DNA of 19,715 nt, from assembly GCA_964579415.1 (NCBI GenBank), contig CAZOGW010000053.1:1-19715 (forward strand). Reading direction: 5' to 3'. Below are positions 1-7,561 of this stretch, piece by piece. Position 1 is the first letter of the stretch; every line of letters begins with the position of its first letter. A program made the position numbers and the translations under genes. This DNA comes from CAZOGW01 sp964579415 (lineage in GTDB: Bacteria; Actinomycetota; Acidimicrobiia; Spongiisociales; UBA5794). The notes under the pieces are model-generated. The model had not been told where the DNA came from. It ran no database searches and worked only from the letters and a program-made list of their open reading frames with translations.

Positions 1-294
1 TCCTACTCGAGATGGGTATCACCTTCGTGGTGTAGGCGGCGATACCGCGCCAGGGTGACGACGCGGCGCCTTCCCGTTCATACGTTCGAGAGAGCGATGA
101 CAGGGAGGAACATGCCCACCGCGAGACGTCCGCTCCTCGACGATCTGAAGCCACAGCGACATTCGAGCAGGGTGCTCCATGTCTTTGGAGGATTCTGGAT
201 CTTCAGCGCCCTAGTCCACACCGGTCTCCTCGCCGCCACCGGATTCGAGTGGTCGGGATCTGTCTCCTAGCGAAAGCCATCGTATTCGGCGATC
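1..294. other. Non-coding or unassigned left edge
   Basis: I see no supportable gene in these 294 bases. An open frame runs from the window edge to a stop at 268-270 on the plus strand, but its translation has no recognisable domain, no convincing start and no ribosome binding site. A short frame ending in a stop at 33-35 could be the tail of a gene beginning outside the window, but ten residues are too few to say. Confidence 0.4.
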
Positions 295-477
295 GTGTCC
301 GCCGATCCCGCGCTTGTGCTGAGCGCGGTCGAGGTCTACGAGACGGCACACATCGACTTCGCCGAGGCCTATCTGGTGGCATGTGCCGAAGCCACCGGCA
401 TCGGCGCGGTTGCCTCGTTCGAGCGGTCGCTCGATCGAGTCGCCACTTTCGGGCGTATCGAGCCGCCATCTCCCTGA
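295..477 (+). pseudogene. C-terminal remnant of a PIN-domain (VapC-like) toxin
   Basis: The reading frame gives about 60 residues that resemble the last third of a PIN-domain ribonuclease. It has a DPALVLSAVEVYE helix, the core DFAEAYLVACAEATG carrying the C-terminal acidic residue of the PIN active site, then a VASFERSLDRV strand-turn and a final RIEP. The N-terminal half of a PIN protein, with its first catalytic Asp (usually an xVDTNV-type start), is absent. In the same frame there is a stop at 268-270, and upstream codons show no PIN similarity. No antitoxin gene is visible beside it. I infer a decayed toxin of a VapBC-type pair. The GTG at 295 is only the first in-frame start and has no convincing ribosome binding site. 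The family call rests on motif recognition alone. Confidence 0.55.
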
Positions 478-505
478 ACAGCAACGCGAAGTCCCGGAGT
501 GGGCG

Positions 506-3500
506 TTACTCCGTCGATGGACTGATGCGGCGGCGGTTGATGATGGTGGTGACGGGTATGGGGGCGCCGAGTGTCCAGTAGTCGTAGTCGTCGATGTTGA
601 GATAGGTGTAGAGCCGAGCAGGGGCGTCCGGCGCGGGGCGCCACGGCTCGGTCCTGCCGTGGGTGCGGATGTGAGACACCATCTGGTCGAACGCGGTGTC
701 GGCCGGTGCGTCGTCCGGCAGCTGGTCGACACGGCGCCGGACCGTGTACCAGTGGGGGTGTTCGGGCATCGTCTTGGCGAAGGTCCACGTCACCGAGTCG
801 ATGTAGGCCCGGGAGTCGAAGCCGGCGTCGCCGCGCTCACGTGGCGCCGGTTCCTCGAGGGCTCTTGGGGGCGTGAGGTCGATGAGGAGCTTTGCGGCCT
901 GGTGTTCGTCGGTCTGGATGCCTTGACGCCAGAGGACGTTGAGGAGGTCTTCCTGGCGGGGTTGGCCCATGGTGAGTCGGTACAGGGCGACGTCGTCTTT
1001 CAGGCGCCGGAGCCTGTCGTGGTCGATGGACAGTGGGTAAGGGGCGACGATTCGGGTGATGGAGGCGGGGCCGGGGTAGACCCAGTGGGGGGTGATGTCG
1101 CCCAGGTCGTTGCGCAGTTCGGTGGCGGCGGCGTACCCCGCCGTCCAGGGATCGGGGGCGCCGTCGGTGAGCATCTGTTGGCGGTGGCGAGCGGCGACGT
1201 TCTTGCGGATGGCATGCCCGCCGTAGCGGTGGACCCGTCCTTCCCGCTGATCGAAGTCGACGGGGCTGGCGGGCGTGTTCCAGTGCATGACGGCGTGGCA
1301 CCACCAGTGCAGGTCGATGCCCTCCTGCCCGACGCTGGTGGTCGCCAGCACGAAGGGCCAGAACGGGCTGTTGAAGGCATTGCGGACCAGAGGCTGCCGT
1401 GCCTCGCCCTCGGTCTGGCGCCGGTTGCCGTAGCGGAGGCAGAAACGGGCCGAGAAGGTGATGGGGTCCTCGGGGCTGCTGGGATCGAAGGCGGTGTAGG
1501 GGGCGGGCCGCATCGCCAACGCATCGTGCACCCTGGTGGCGAGATCGAGGATCGACCGGTCGTTGAGCGGGTCGGGTCCCCGCGTCCCGGCCAGGTGATG
1601 GATGTACTCGTCGAGCATCGCCTGGAGGTTGCCGTCGGTGCAGTAGGCGAGCACGGCACGCCAGTACGTGGTGTCGGGATAGAGGCTGTCGAGGAGTGCG
1701 GCGACGTCGGGACGGTTGAACAGGGACCGGAAGCCGCTGGCGATGGTCGCCGCCGCCGACCACAGGCCTTCCGGTGTCACCGTGCTGGCGTCATCGAGCT
1801 GCCGGCGCAAAGCTCGCCAGGCTGCGTTTCCCGGCCCGTGGAGACCGATCCGGGCGACGGATTCCACGAGATCGTCCGGACGCTGGTCAGGTGGCGGGAC
1901 GTCGGCGGCGTCGAGAGCGAGGTCGACGTGGAACTGGAGCAGGCGGGAATCGGGGCGGTCACTCTCGTCCGCTTCATCGCGGAGCACGCTGGGAAGCTCG
2001 CCGGCGAGCGAGAGGGTCAGGTGATGCGGGTCGTCGACCAGTGCCTCCGGTACGGCACCGCGGAGGCGGAAGGCGGCGAGCCAGTACCACGCATCGGCAA
2101 CCGTTCCCCGCGCCGTCCCGTCGGCACCTACGAGAGGTGCGAGCGCCCGGCGCGCCTCATCCACGACGTCTTCCGGAGACCGGGGTTGCGTGGGGTGGTC
2201 TTGCGCAGCCGCCAGCGGGTCGGTGAGGCGGGCGAGCGCCGGATTGGGCCAGAACAACGCGAGCGTAGTCATCGCCGCGGGGCGGTCATCGGTGACGCGG
2301 AAGGTGAGGCGAGCACGCCGGCGTCCACCGTGCTCGCCATCCTGGGACGTGGCGGTGAAGCGTTGGGCGTGGTGACTGACGATGGTGGCAATGGCTGTCG
2401 GCGTCGCCGCCCAGGACGAGAAGATGAGGCGCTTCGTCATATCCTCAACCTCGGGTTCGGCAAAGGGCCCGGCGGGTTGCAGGTAGGGGAGTGAGGGAGG
2501 TACCCACAGCAACCGCCACCAGCCGTTGTCGACCGTGTCGCGGACCAAGGTGCGGAGGCGGGCGTTGCCCGGATCGAAGGCGGCACCCGAGTCCACGTCG
2601 CTACGCCGGATCTGCCGGGTGCTCGCCACCAGCGCCTTGACCGGGGCGGGCGGTTCGGGGTCGAGCAGCGCGTCGCGAAGAGCGATGCCCAGCTTGTAGC
2701 CGTCGCTGAAGTTCACGAAATACGGCACCGACTTCCAGTACTCGATGGCGAACGGGGCATCGAGCCGTCGCGCCAGCGAGCGGAGGGCGGCGAGGTCGAC
2801 GATGTCGACGGGACCGATGTCGTCGGTGGCCAGGGAGACCTCGTCGAGCATGTTGGGGAACCCGATGAGCGGGCGTTCCGTGCGGCACATGAGGCGGAGC
2901 AGGCTGTGACGGAGATGGTCGGTGAGCGACGTCGGGTCACTGCCCGACACCGCCGCCGCCCTTAGCGCAGCGAACTGGGCGGCGATCTCCGCCACGGCAT
3001 CTGTGTCGCCGGCGGCGAGGAACCGGAGGGTCGCCAGGAAGTCCCGTTGATGGTCGTCCCCGTCGCGACCGACCTGCTCCTCGGCATAGGTGAACGGCTT
3101 GTAGGGCGTGGCGGAGAGCAGTAGGACTCGGGCGTCGGAGTAGTCGAAGAGGTCGTGGGCCAGTTCGGCGGAGGGACCCCCGGTCTCGCGGTCGAGGAGG
3201 TGGCGGAATCGCTGGAACTCGTCGAGGACGATGAGATCGGGTTCGAGGCATCCCACGCTCGCCTTCGCCAGCGTCGAGCGCAAGTCGCTAACCAGGTCTC
3301 GATTTGTGTGATGCTCCTCGGGCCGCACCTTGCGGCGTTGGCCGATGGCGTCACACACCGCCGCGAACCGGTCGATCAGGTCGGGAGTACGCGGGTCGGC
3401 GGCGAAGTCGTCGACGATCAGGTGATCGAGCCCGCCGTGGCGAGCGGTGTGCCGATCTAGCCAGTCGATCTGGTAGTTGAAGTGCTCTGGCTTCACGCCG

Positions 3501-4027
3501 AGCGACAGCACCACCCTGGCGCGCCGTTGCTGCTTCTTGTCGAGGTGCATCAGCTCACGCAACAGGACGAACAGCAGCGCCCGCTCCTCGACCCGGCCCC
3601 CGCCATGGCCCTTCTCGAACGACGTTCCCGGGGTGAACGACACCAGGTTGACGGGCTTGAGGCCGGTGGCGGCACGCCCGTTGAGGCGGTGTGACTCCCG
3701 TGCCAGCAACGTGAGCCGGCTGGCGAAGGGAAGGTGCTCCTCGCCGGTGACGTTGAGGCGGGTCACGTTCTGCTCGGCGATGTCGGCGTTGGAGCACACA
3801 TAGACGATGTCGATGCGACCGACGCCGTCGTCGTCCTGGAGTCGTTCGATGAGAGAGGCGATGACGCCACGCGCCACCAGCGACTTGCCCAACCCGGTCT
3901 CGTCGGCGACGAGGAACCTCCGGATCGGATCGTTCCCGAAGTACCGGTCCATCACGTGGTGGACCGTGGCCCGCTGGAAGTCGGTCAAGGCGGCGAGCGT
4001 CGCCCCAGCGTCGAAGCGATCGGTCAC
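506..4027 (-). CDS. SNF2-like superfamily 2 helicase, last gene of a defence-like operon
   Basis: This is a 1173-residue protein with the motifs of an SF2/SNF2-type ATPase. It has a Q-motif-like LTDFQRATV (about 14-22), Walker A DETGLGKS (42-49), a motif II box VLDEFQ (DEFQ at 269-272), motif III SATP (305-308), motif V TSVGQEGIDLH (from about 897) and motif VI QREGRVHRYGG (from 927). About 590 residues separate motifs III and V, far more than a minimal two-lobe helicase needs, so a large extra domain lies between the lobes. The chosen GTG start overlaps the stop of the upstream PLD gene as GTGA and begins VTDRFDAG just before the Q motif. The frame stays open further upstream, but that part runs inside the PLD gene and looks like shadow sequence. 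It probably translocates on nucleic acid using ATP for the linked PLD and DUF6361 proteins. That role is inferred from context and from other helicase-plus-PLD defence systems such as DISARM. Confidence 0.88.
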   Translation of the reverse strand: MTDRFDAGATLAALTDFQRATVHHVMDRYFGNDPIRRFLVADETGLGKSLVARGVIASLIERLQDDDGVGRIDIVYVCSNADIAEQNVTRLNVTGEEHLPFASRLTLLARESHRLNGRAATGLKPVNLVSFTPGTSFEKGHGGGRVEERALLFVLLRELMHLDKKQQRRARVVLSLGVKPEHFNYQIDWLDRHTARHGGLDHLIVDDFAADPRTPDLIDRFAAVCDAIGQRRKVRPEEHHTNRDLVSDLRSTLAKASVGCLEPDLIVLDEFQRFRHLLDRETGGPSAELAHDLFDYSDARVLLLSATPYKPFTYAEEQVGRDGDDHQRDFLATLRFLAAGDTDAVAEIAAQFAALRAAAVSGSDPTSLTDHLRHSLLRLMCRTERPLIGFPNMLDEVSLATDDIGPVDIVDLAALRSLARRLDAPFAIEYWKSVPYFVNFSDGYKLGIALRDALLDPEPPAPVKALVASTRQIRRSDVDSGAAFDPGNARLRTLVRDTVDNGWWRLLWVPPSLPYLQPAGPFAEPEVEDMTKRLIFSSWAATPTAIATIVSHHAQRFTATSQDGEHGGRRRARLTFRVTDDRPAAMTTLALFWPNPALARLTDPLAAAQDHPTQPRSPEDVVDEARRALAPLVGADGTARGTVADAWYWLAAFRLRGAVPEALVDDPHHLTLSLAGELPSVLRDEADESDRPDSRLLQFHVDLALDAADVPPPDQRPDDLVESVARIGLHGPGNAAWRALRRQLDDASTVTPEGLWSAAATIASGFRSLFNRPDVAALLDSLYPDTTYWRAVLAYCTDGNLQAMLDEYIHHLAGTRGPDPLNDRSILDLATRVHDALAMRPAPYTAFDPSSPEDPITFSARFCLRYGNRRQTEGEARQPLVRNAFNSPFWPFVLATTSVGQEGIDLHWWCHAVMHWNTPASPVDFDQREGRVHRYGGHAIRKNVAARHRQQMLTDGAPDPWTAGYAAATELRNDLGDITPHWVYPGPASITRIVAPYPLSIDHDRLRRLKDDVALYRLTMGQPRQEDLLNVLWRQGIQTDEHQAAKLLIDLTPPRALEEPAPRERGDAGFDSRAYIDSVTWTFAKTMPEHPHWYTVRRRVDQLPDDAPADTAFDQMVSHIRTHGRTEPWRPAPDAPARLYTYLNIDDYDYWTLGAPIPVTTIINRRRISPSTE

Positions 4028-5835
4028 GGTTGCGGCACCTCGGCTCCCAGAGAGCTGAGCAGCGGTCGCGCCTCTTGGATGGCTTGCCACAGGGCGTCGA
4101 AGCCGGGCGGCAACACCGACATTCCGGAGGACGTGACTCGCAGGCGGGGTATCAGGCGGTCGAGGTCGTCGAGGACCTCGGGACGGTCGGCGACGGCTCG
4201 GGCGAGAAGCTCGAAGATGCCGTTGCTGCGTCCGGTGAAGTCCCACGATCCTCCTCCCGCGGACTGTTGCCCGTCGAGGAACTGCGAGGGATCGGTGATG
4301 CCCAGGATGAGCAGCAGGAAGCGGAGGAACTTCTCGGGGGTGTCGACCTGGCGGGCCATGATCTCGTCGAGGCGACCGGCCGGATCGCCGATCAGCGCAC
4401 AGCGGACCACCGTTGCCTGCTGCAGTGGCTGGCCTTCGGGACCGGGCGTGGTGGCATGGACGGCGACGAACGGGGTGACATCGTCGATCGCCACCGGTCC
4501 CAGGTTGGCAACGAACGGCACGCCGGACACCAGGGGCGCAGAGTCACCCGGTCGGGTGACGAGCTCGACGGCCACCGTCATGTCAGGTGGCACGGCGAGG
4601 GCCGGCGCCTGGATGTATTCCATGTAACGGTCGCCGAATGGGGTCACGGTGGCGGTGAAGGGCTGTGCGGCGATCGCGCGCAGCACGGCGAGGAGCCGCT
4701 CCAGCGCTTCCTCGACGAGGTCGGGTCCCGCGCCGCCACCTGCGGGATAGGGTTCGAGGATGACGCCGAAGCCGGCTTCTGGATCGAGGAACCGGTCGAC
4801 TCCGAGTCGGGTCGCTCCGCCGATCAGCTCGACAAGGAACTCGACGTTGCCCCCAAAGGCGGCACCCGTCGCGTTGGCCGAACCGACGAAGACATGGGCG
4901 GCGCGGTTGCGTTCGACGACGTAGAGCTTGGCATGCAGGCCGGTGAGGCGGTCCCGCTCCGCCGCCGGCAGGTCGACCGCGTCGGGATCATCGAGATCGG
5001 CGGCGGCACTCACCACCATCGTCGTGTGACCGGAGGAGATGTGATCCGGCTCCAGCCGGTCGAGGTCGTCGGGTCGAGACACGACCGTCACGTGGTCAGC
5101 CGGTGCCGGCGCCACGACGGCCAGGCCCGGGCCGGTGAGGAACGGCGCCATCACCAGATGCCGGTAGCCGCTGAAGTCGGGACGGTCTTCGGTGGCGGCG
5201 ATGCCGAGAGGCCAGAACTCCACATCATTGACGTGTTCGGGTAGCTCCCACGCCGCACGACGCACCGACCGAGCGAGCCGGGAGATGCGTGCCAGGCGCT
5301 CCTCTGGGAGGGGGTGCACGACCTGACGGGGGAGTGCGGCGATGAAATCAACCAGAGGGCGGTTCGTCGCTGCCAGAGTCTCGGTCTCCGTGCCGTCCAG
5401 CCGGAGGGAGATGTCCCAACTCGCATCGTCGGTGAGGTTGCGGGTCAGGCACAGCAGCCGCAGCGCGGGAGGCTCATCGGAGGCGACGAAACGGAGGAGC
5501 CACACCTTGGGGTGGAACAGGTATCCCGGCCGCGGGCTGCGCACCTGGTGGATCATCGGCTCGAGGAAGGCGAACAGCCGGTTGGCGACCGACGGCACCT
5601 TCATCTGGCCCGCCTGGCAGAACAGGTCGATCCGATCGGCGGAGTAGCGGACGGCTTCCATCACCGCGATCGGATCGGTCGTGCCCGACAGGCGGAACGA
5701 CGCGAAGGCGAGCGGGACGACCAGGGCGGTGTCCATGCTCAGCGTGAACGTCGTGCCGACACCGGTGTCGAGGTGGTACCCGACGGGAGGCCGCAGGATT
5801 TCCAACAGGATCTGGCGCTGATCAGGAGGGAGCAT
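4024..5835 (-). CDS. Phospholipase-D-fold protein (putative nuclease)
   Basis: This 603-residue protein has two PLD-superfamily half-sites. The first is FHPKVWLLRF (H108, K110) followed by a TRNLT strand-turn (131-135). The second is LHAKLYVVE (H301, K303) followed by VGSANATGAAFGGN. The pattern HxK...(G)SxN is that of PLDc_2-type nucleases. The Asp of a strict HxKxxxxD motif is not present: the position is Arg115 in the first site and Glu308 in the second. The roughly 200-residue C-terminal part has no motif I recognise. The ATG at 5835 lies 14 bases inside the end of the DUF6361 gene and is preceded by an AGGGA ribosome site. Longer in-frame sequence upstream lies inside that gene and is not used. 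The 3' end overlaps the helicase start as GTGA. By analogy with PLD proteins in defence loci it may cut or bind nucleic acid. Direct nuclease activity is inferred. Confidence 0.85.
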   Translation of the reverse strand: MLPPDQRQILLEILRPPVGYHLDTGVGTTFTLSMDTALVVPLAFASFRLSGTTDPIAVMEAVRYSADRIDLFCQAGQMKVPSVANRLFAFLEPMIHQVRSPRPGYLFHPKVWLLRFVASDEPPALRLLCLTRNLTDDASWDISLRLDGTETETLAATNRPLVDFIAALPRQVVHPLPEERLARISRLARSVRRAAWELPEHVNDVEFWPLGIAATEDRPDFSGYRHLVMAPFLTGPGLAVVAPAPADHVTVVSRPDDLDRLEPDHISSGHTTMVVSAAADLDDPDAVDLPAAERDRLTGLHAKLYVVERNRAAHVFVGSANATGAAFGGNVEFLVELIGGATRLGVDRFLDPEAGFGVILEPYPAGGGAGPDLVEEALERLLAVLRAIAAQPFTATVTPFGDRYMEYIQAPALAVPPDMTVAVELVTRPGDSAPLVSGVPFVANLGPVAIDDVTPFVAVHATTPGPEGQPLQQATVVRCALIGDPAGRLDEIMARQVDTPEKFLRFLLLILGITDPSQFLDGQQSAGGGSWDFTGRSNGIFELLARAVADRPEVLDDLDRLIPRLRVTSSGMSVLPPGFDALWQAIQEARPLLSSLGAEVPQP

Positions 5836-7072
5836 CGGTGTGTCCCTGTGAGCCCAAGATGTCGGTGACGAGTTGGCGGACGGTGGGCCAGCGGAAGGTG
5901 AGGCGGTCGGCTCCCGAGGCGCCGTTCCAGTTGCCGAGCAGACGATCGTTGACGAGGCGGGACTGCGACTTCTTCCACTGACGTTCGCGTGTGGCGATGA
6001 GGGTCTGGGCTTCACGGTTGGTCCCGAGGTACCGGTTCGGGCTGCTGCGGAGGACCTCGATCCAGCGAGTGACGAAGCGTTGCGTGGCAGGTCCGATACG
6101 GTTGTTGAACGATCGCATCTCGACGAACCAGCGATCCAGGTCCCAGCGATTGACCACGTGGCGCTCTGCCTCGAAATCCGTGGACCATCGGAGGATCCGC
6201 TCCTCGTAGCGTTCTTCGGCGCCGGTGACGCGATTGAAGCCTGCGGTGTTGTAGGCGCGGGCCAGCAGCAGGTTGTAGACCAGGGCGGCCCCGTGGATCA
6301 CCAGAGAGAAGATGCGCGCCTCGTCGAGCAGTCGCTGCAAGGCCGGGTCGGCGAGACGCACCGATGGCTCATCCCAGGGTGCCGCCGTGGCAGGGAGAGG
6401 TGGTTCCGCCCGGGTGACGAGGTGGGCGAGAAGCGTCGCCGGGGCGGCTTCGAGTATCACGTCGCGCAACCACGCCCCCTCCTCGGGCCGCAGCAGGAAA
6501 CCGCCGGCGACCTCTCCCGGAAACCCGTCCGGCGGAGCGGGCATCGTCGGGTGCCAGTTCGACCGGGCACGCCACGCCGCTTCATCTGCCGCGTAGGGGT
6601 CTCGCCGGGCCGAGGTGACTACGGGTGACAATTCGTCGGCGGCACACGGTCGGGTGAGGATGCCGAGTTGGGTGAGGCCACCCCAGTAGGTGGCCGAAGG
6701 GAGGATCTTCACCCTGGCGCCGGCGTAGCTGCCGATGAGGCCGCTCACGTCGGCAGGGGATCCGTCAGTGTTCCGTGCCGCGCTCAATGCCGGGATCAGG
6801 TTCCGTTCGGATGCCTGGACGCGGCGCAACAGGTCGGCACCCGACCGTCCCCGTGCCTCGTGTATCTGGAACAGCCACGGCACGAAGAGGAAGTACCGCG
6901 CCCGCGTATGGATCACGGACATACCGGGAAACAGTCGGCTCGAATACACGTCGCGGATCTGCCCGATCCCCAGCTCGTCACGGCTGTCGGTCTCCGCGAA
7001 CAACCGGACGAGTTCACGAACACGTCGTTGTTGTTCGGCTGACTGATCCAACCAAGACATCATGGAAGGCAT
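5822..7072 (-). CDS. DUF6361 family protein, first gene of the helicase-PLD operon
   Basis: This 416-residue protein starts MPSMMSWLDQSAEQQ and contains the segments ELGIGQIRDVYSSRLFPGMS and RARYFLFVPWLFQ, which I recognise as the N-terminal signature of the DUF6361 family. The biochemical function of the family is not known to me. It is rich in Trp, Arg and Glu, with no membrane segment or signal peptide, so it is probably cytoplasmic. The ATG at 7072 is preferred because GGAG lies five bases upstream. The in-frame ATG at 7099 adds an Arg/Gly-rich stretch without a ribosome site, and ATG codons at 7063 and 7060 are possible alternatives. Its stop lies 14 bases beyond the start of the PLD gene, so translation is probably coupled. 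Membership in this operon is the main clue to a defence role. Confidence 0.82.
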   Translation of the reverse strand: MPSMMSWLDQSAEQQRRVRELVRLFAETDSRDELGIGQIRDVYSSRLFPGMSVIHTRARYFLFVPWLFQIHEARGRSGADLLRRVQASERNLIPALSAARNTDGSPADVSGLIGSYAGARVKILPSATYWGGLTQLGILTRPCAADELSPVVTSARRDPYAADEAAWRARSNWHPTMPAPPDGFPGEVAGGFLLRPEEGAWLRDVILEAAPATLLAHLVTRAEPPLPATAAPWDEPSVRLADPALQRLLDEARIFSLVIHGAALVYNLLLARAYNTAGFNRVTGAEERYEERILRWSTDFEAERHVVNRWDLDRWFVEMRSFNNRIGPATQRFVTRWIEVLRSSPNRYLGTNREAQTLIATRERQWKKSQSRLVNDRLLGNWNGASGADRLTFRWPTVRQLVTDILGSQGHTDAPS

Positions 7073-7190
7073 CGCTACTCCACGACCAGGGCGACCCATC
7101 TTGGCACCGCGACGCCAGGGATTCGGTCATGAGTGCTTTGAGGCGGTTGGTCGCCGGCTCGCGAAGACTGCGGCCCGGGTGGTCGGTCGC
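7073..7190. other. Short gap with no visible gene
   Basis: These 118 bases between the DUF2630 and DUF6361 genes hold the GGAG ribosome site of DUF6361 next to its ATG. I see no tRNA, hairpin terminator or clear promoter, so read-through from DUF2630 into the three-gene operon is plausible. Confidence 0.4.
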
Positions 7191-7439
7191 CTACTGCTGG
7201 TAGTCCTCCACCGTGGCAGCGTCGCGAACCGACGCCTGGTCGGGATCGAATCCGAACTCGCGGAGTGCTCGCCTCTGATTGAGCAGATCCCAGCACTGAT
7301 CGAGTTGGACCTCTATCTCGGAGAGGCGGCTTGACTCATCCTCGGCGAGTGGTTCATTGACATGGCGGGTACGGAGCTCATGCTCCTCGTCAACCAGTGT
7401 GCCGATTCTCGTCAGGATCTCCGGGTCGGTGGAGGTCAT
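7191..7439 (-). CDS. DUF2630 family small protein
   Basis: This 82-residue, highly charged protein begins MTSTDPEILTRIGTLVDEEHEL and carries the family core RLSEIEVQLDQCWDLLNQRRALREFG followed by a DPDQASVRDAATVEDYQQ tail. This is the layout of DUF2630, a short helical family common in Actinobacteria and of unknown function. The ATG at 7439 is chosen because AAGGAG lies seven bases upstream. A longer frame to 7502 has no ribosome site and no family similarity. It is 118 bases upstream of the DUF6361 gene on the same strand and could be co-transcribed. DUF2630 genes also occur alone, so I do not count it as part of the defence-like system. Predicted secondary structure is mostly helix, probably a coiled hairpin. 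Confidence 0.85.
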   Translation of the reverse strand: MTSTDPEILTRIGTLVDEEHELRTRHVNEPLAEDESSRLSEIEVQLDQCWDLLNQRRALREFGFDPDQASVRDAATVEDYQQ

Positions 7440-7487
7440 GGGTTCGCTCCTTGCCGGGCGGGTCTGCTGCAGTGGAGACGGTGTCTG

Positions 7488-7512
7488 ATGATCATACGGC
7501 ACGCTGCCGTTT
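7488..7512 (-). promoter_or_regulatory. Possible DUF2630 promoter with palindromes
   Basis: On the minus strand TATGAT (7495-7490) resembles a -10 box and would give a leader of about 45 bases with the AAGGAG site in front of DUF2630. It is part of the perfect palindrome ATGATCAT (7488-7495). Immediately beside it is a six-base inverted repeat, ACGGCA (7496-7501) and TGCCGT (7505-7510), with a three-base spacer. No good -35 box is visible. The palindromes could be a regulator site in this divergent region. This is weak evidence. Confidence 0.3.
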
Positions 7513-7542
7513 GCCCACCCTGGGGCGCGTCCCGTCCAACAG

Positions 7543-7561
7543 TGATAGCATTACCTCAATG
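7543..7561 (+). promoter_or_regulatory. Extended -10 promoter of the arsR-arsC fusion, probably leaderless
   Basis: TGATAGCAT (7543-7551) matches an extended -10 element (TG, one base, then TAGCAT). Seven bases separate it from the ATG at 7559, so transcription should begin at or within a base or two of the start codon. No Shine-Dalgarno sequence precedes the ATG. A near-identical arrangement precedes the other arsR at 9312, which strengthens the call. Confidence 0.5.

Noticed and set aside
55..270. 71-residue plus-strand frame at the left edge
   Set aside because: It has no domain, no ribosome site and an atypical composition. It is not the missing N-terminus of the PIN domain, although it is in the same frame.
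383..2494. Long plus-strand open frame opposite the helicase gene
   Set aside because: It is antisense to a gene with clear helicase motifs. Its translation is Gly/Val/Arg-rich with no domain, as expected from high-GC mirror frames.
3734..5244. Plus-strand open frames opposite the helicase start and PLD gene
   Set aside because: They have no recognisable motif or ribosome site and overlap conserved coding sequence on the other strand.
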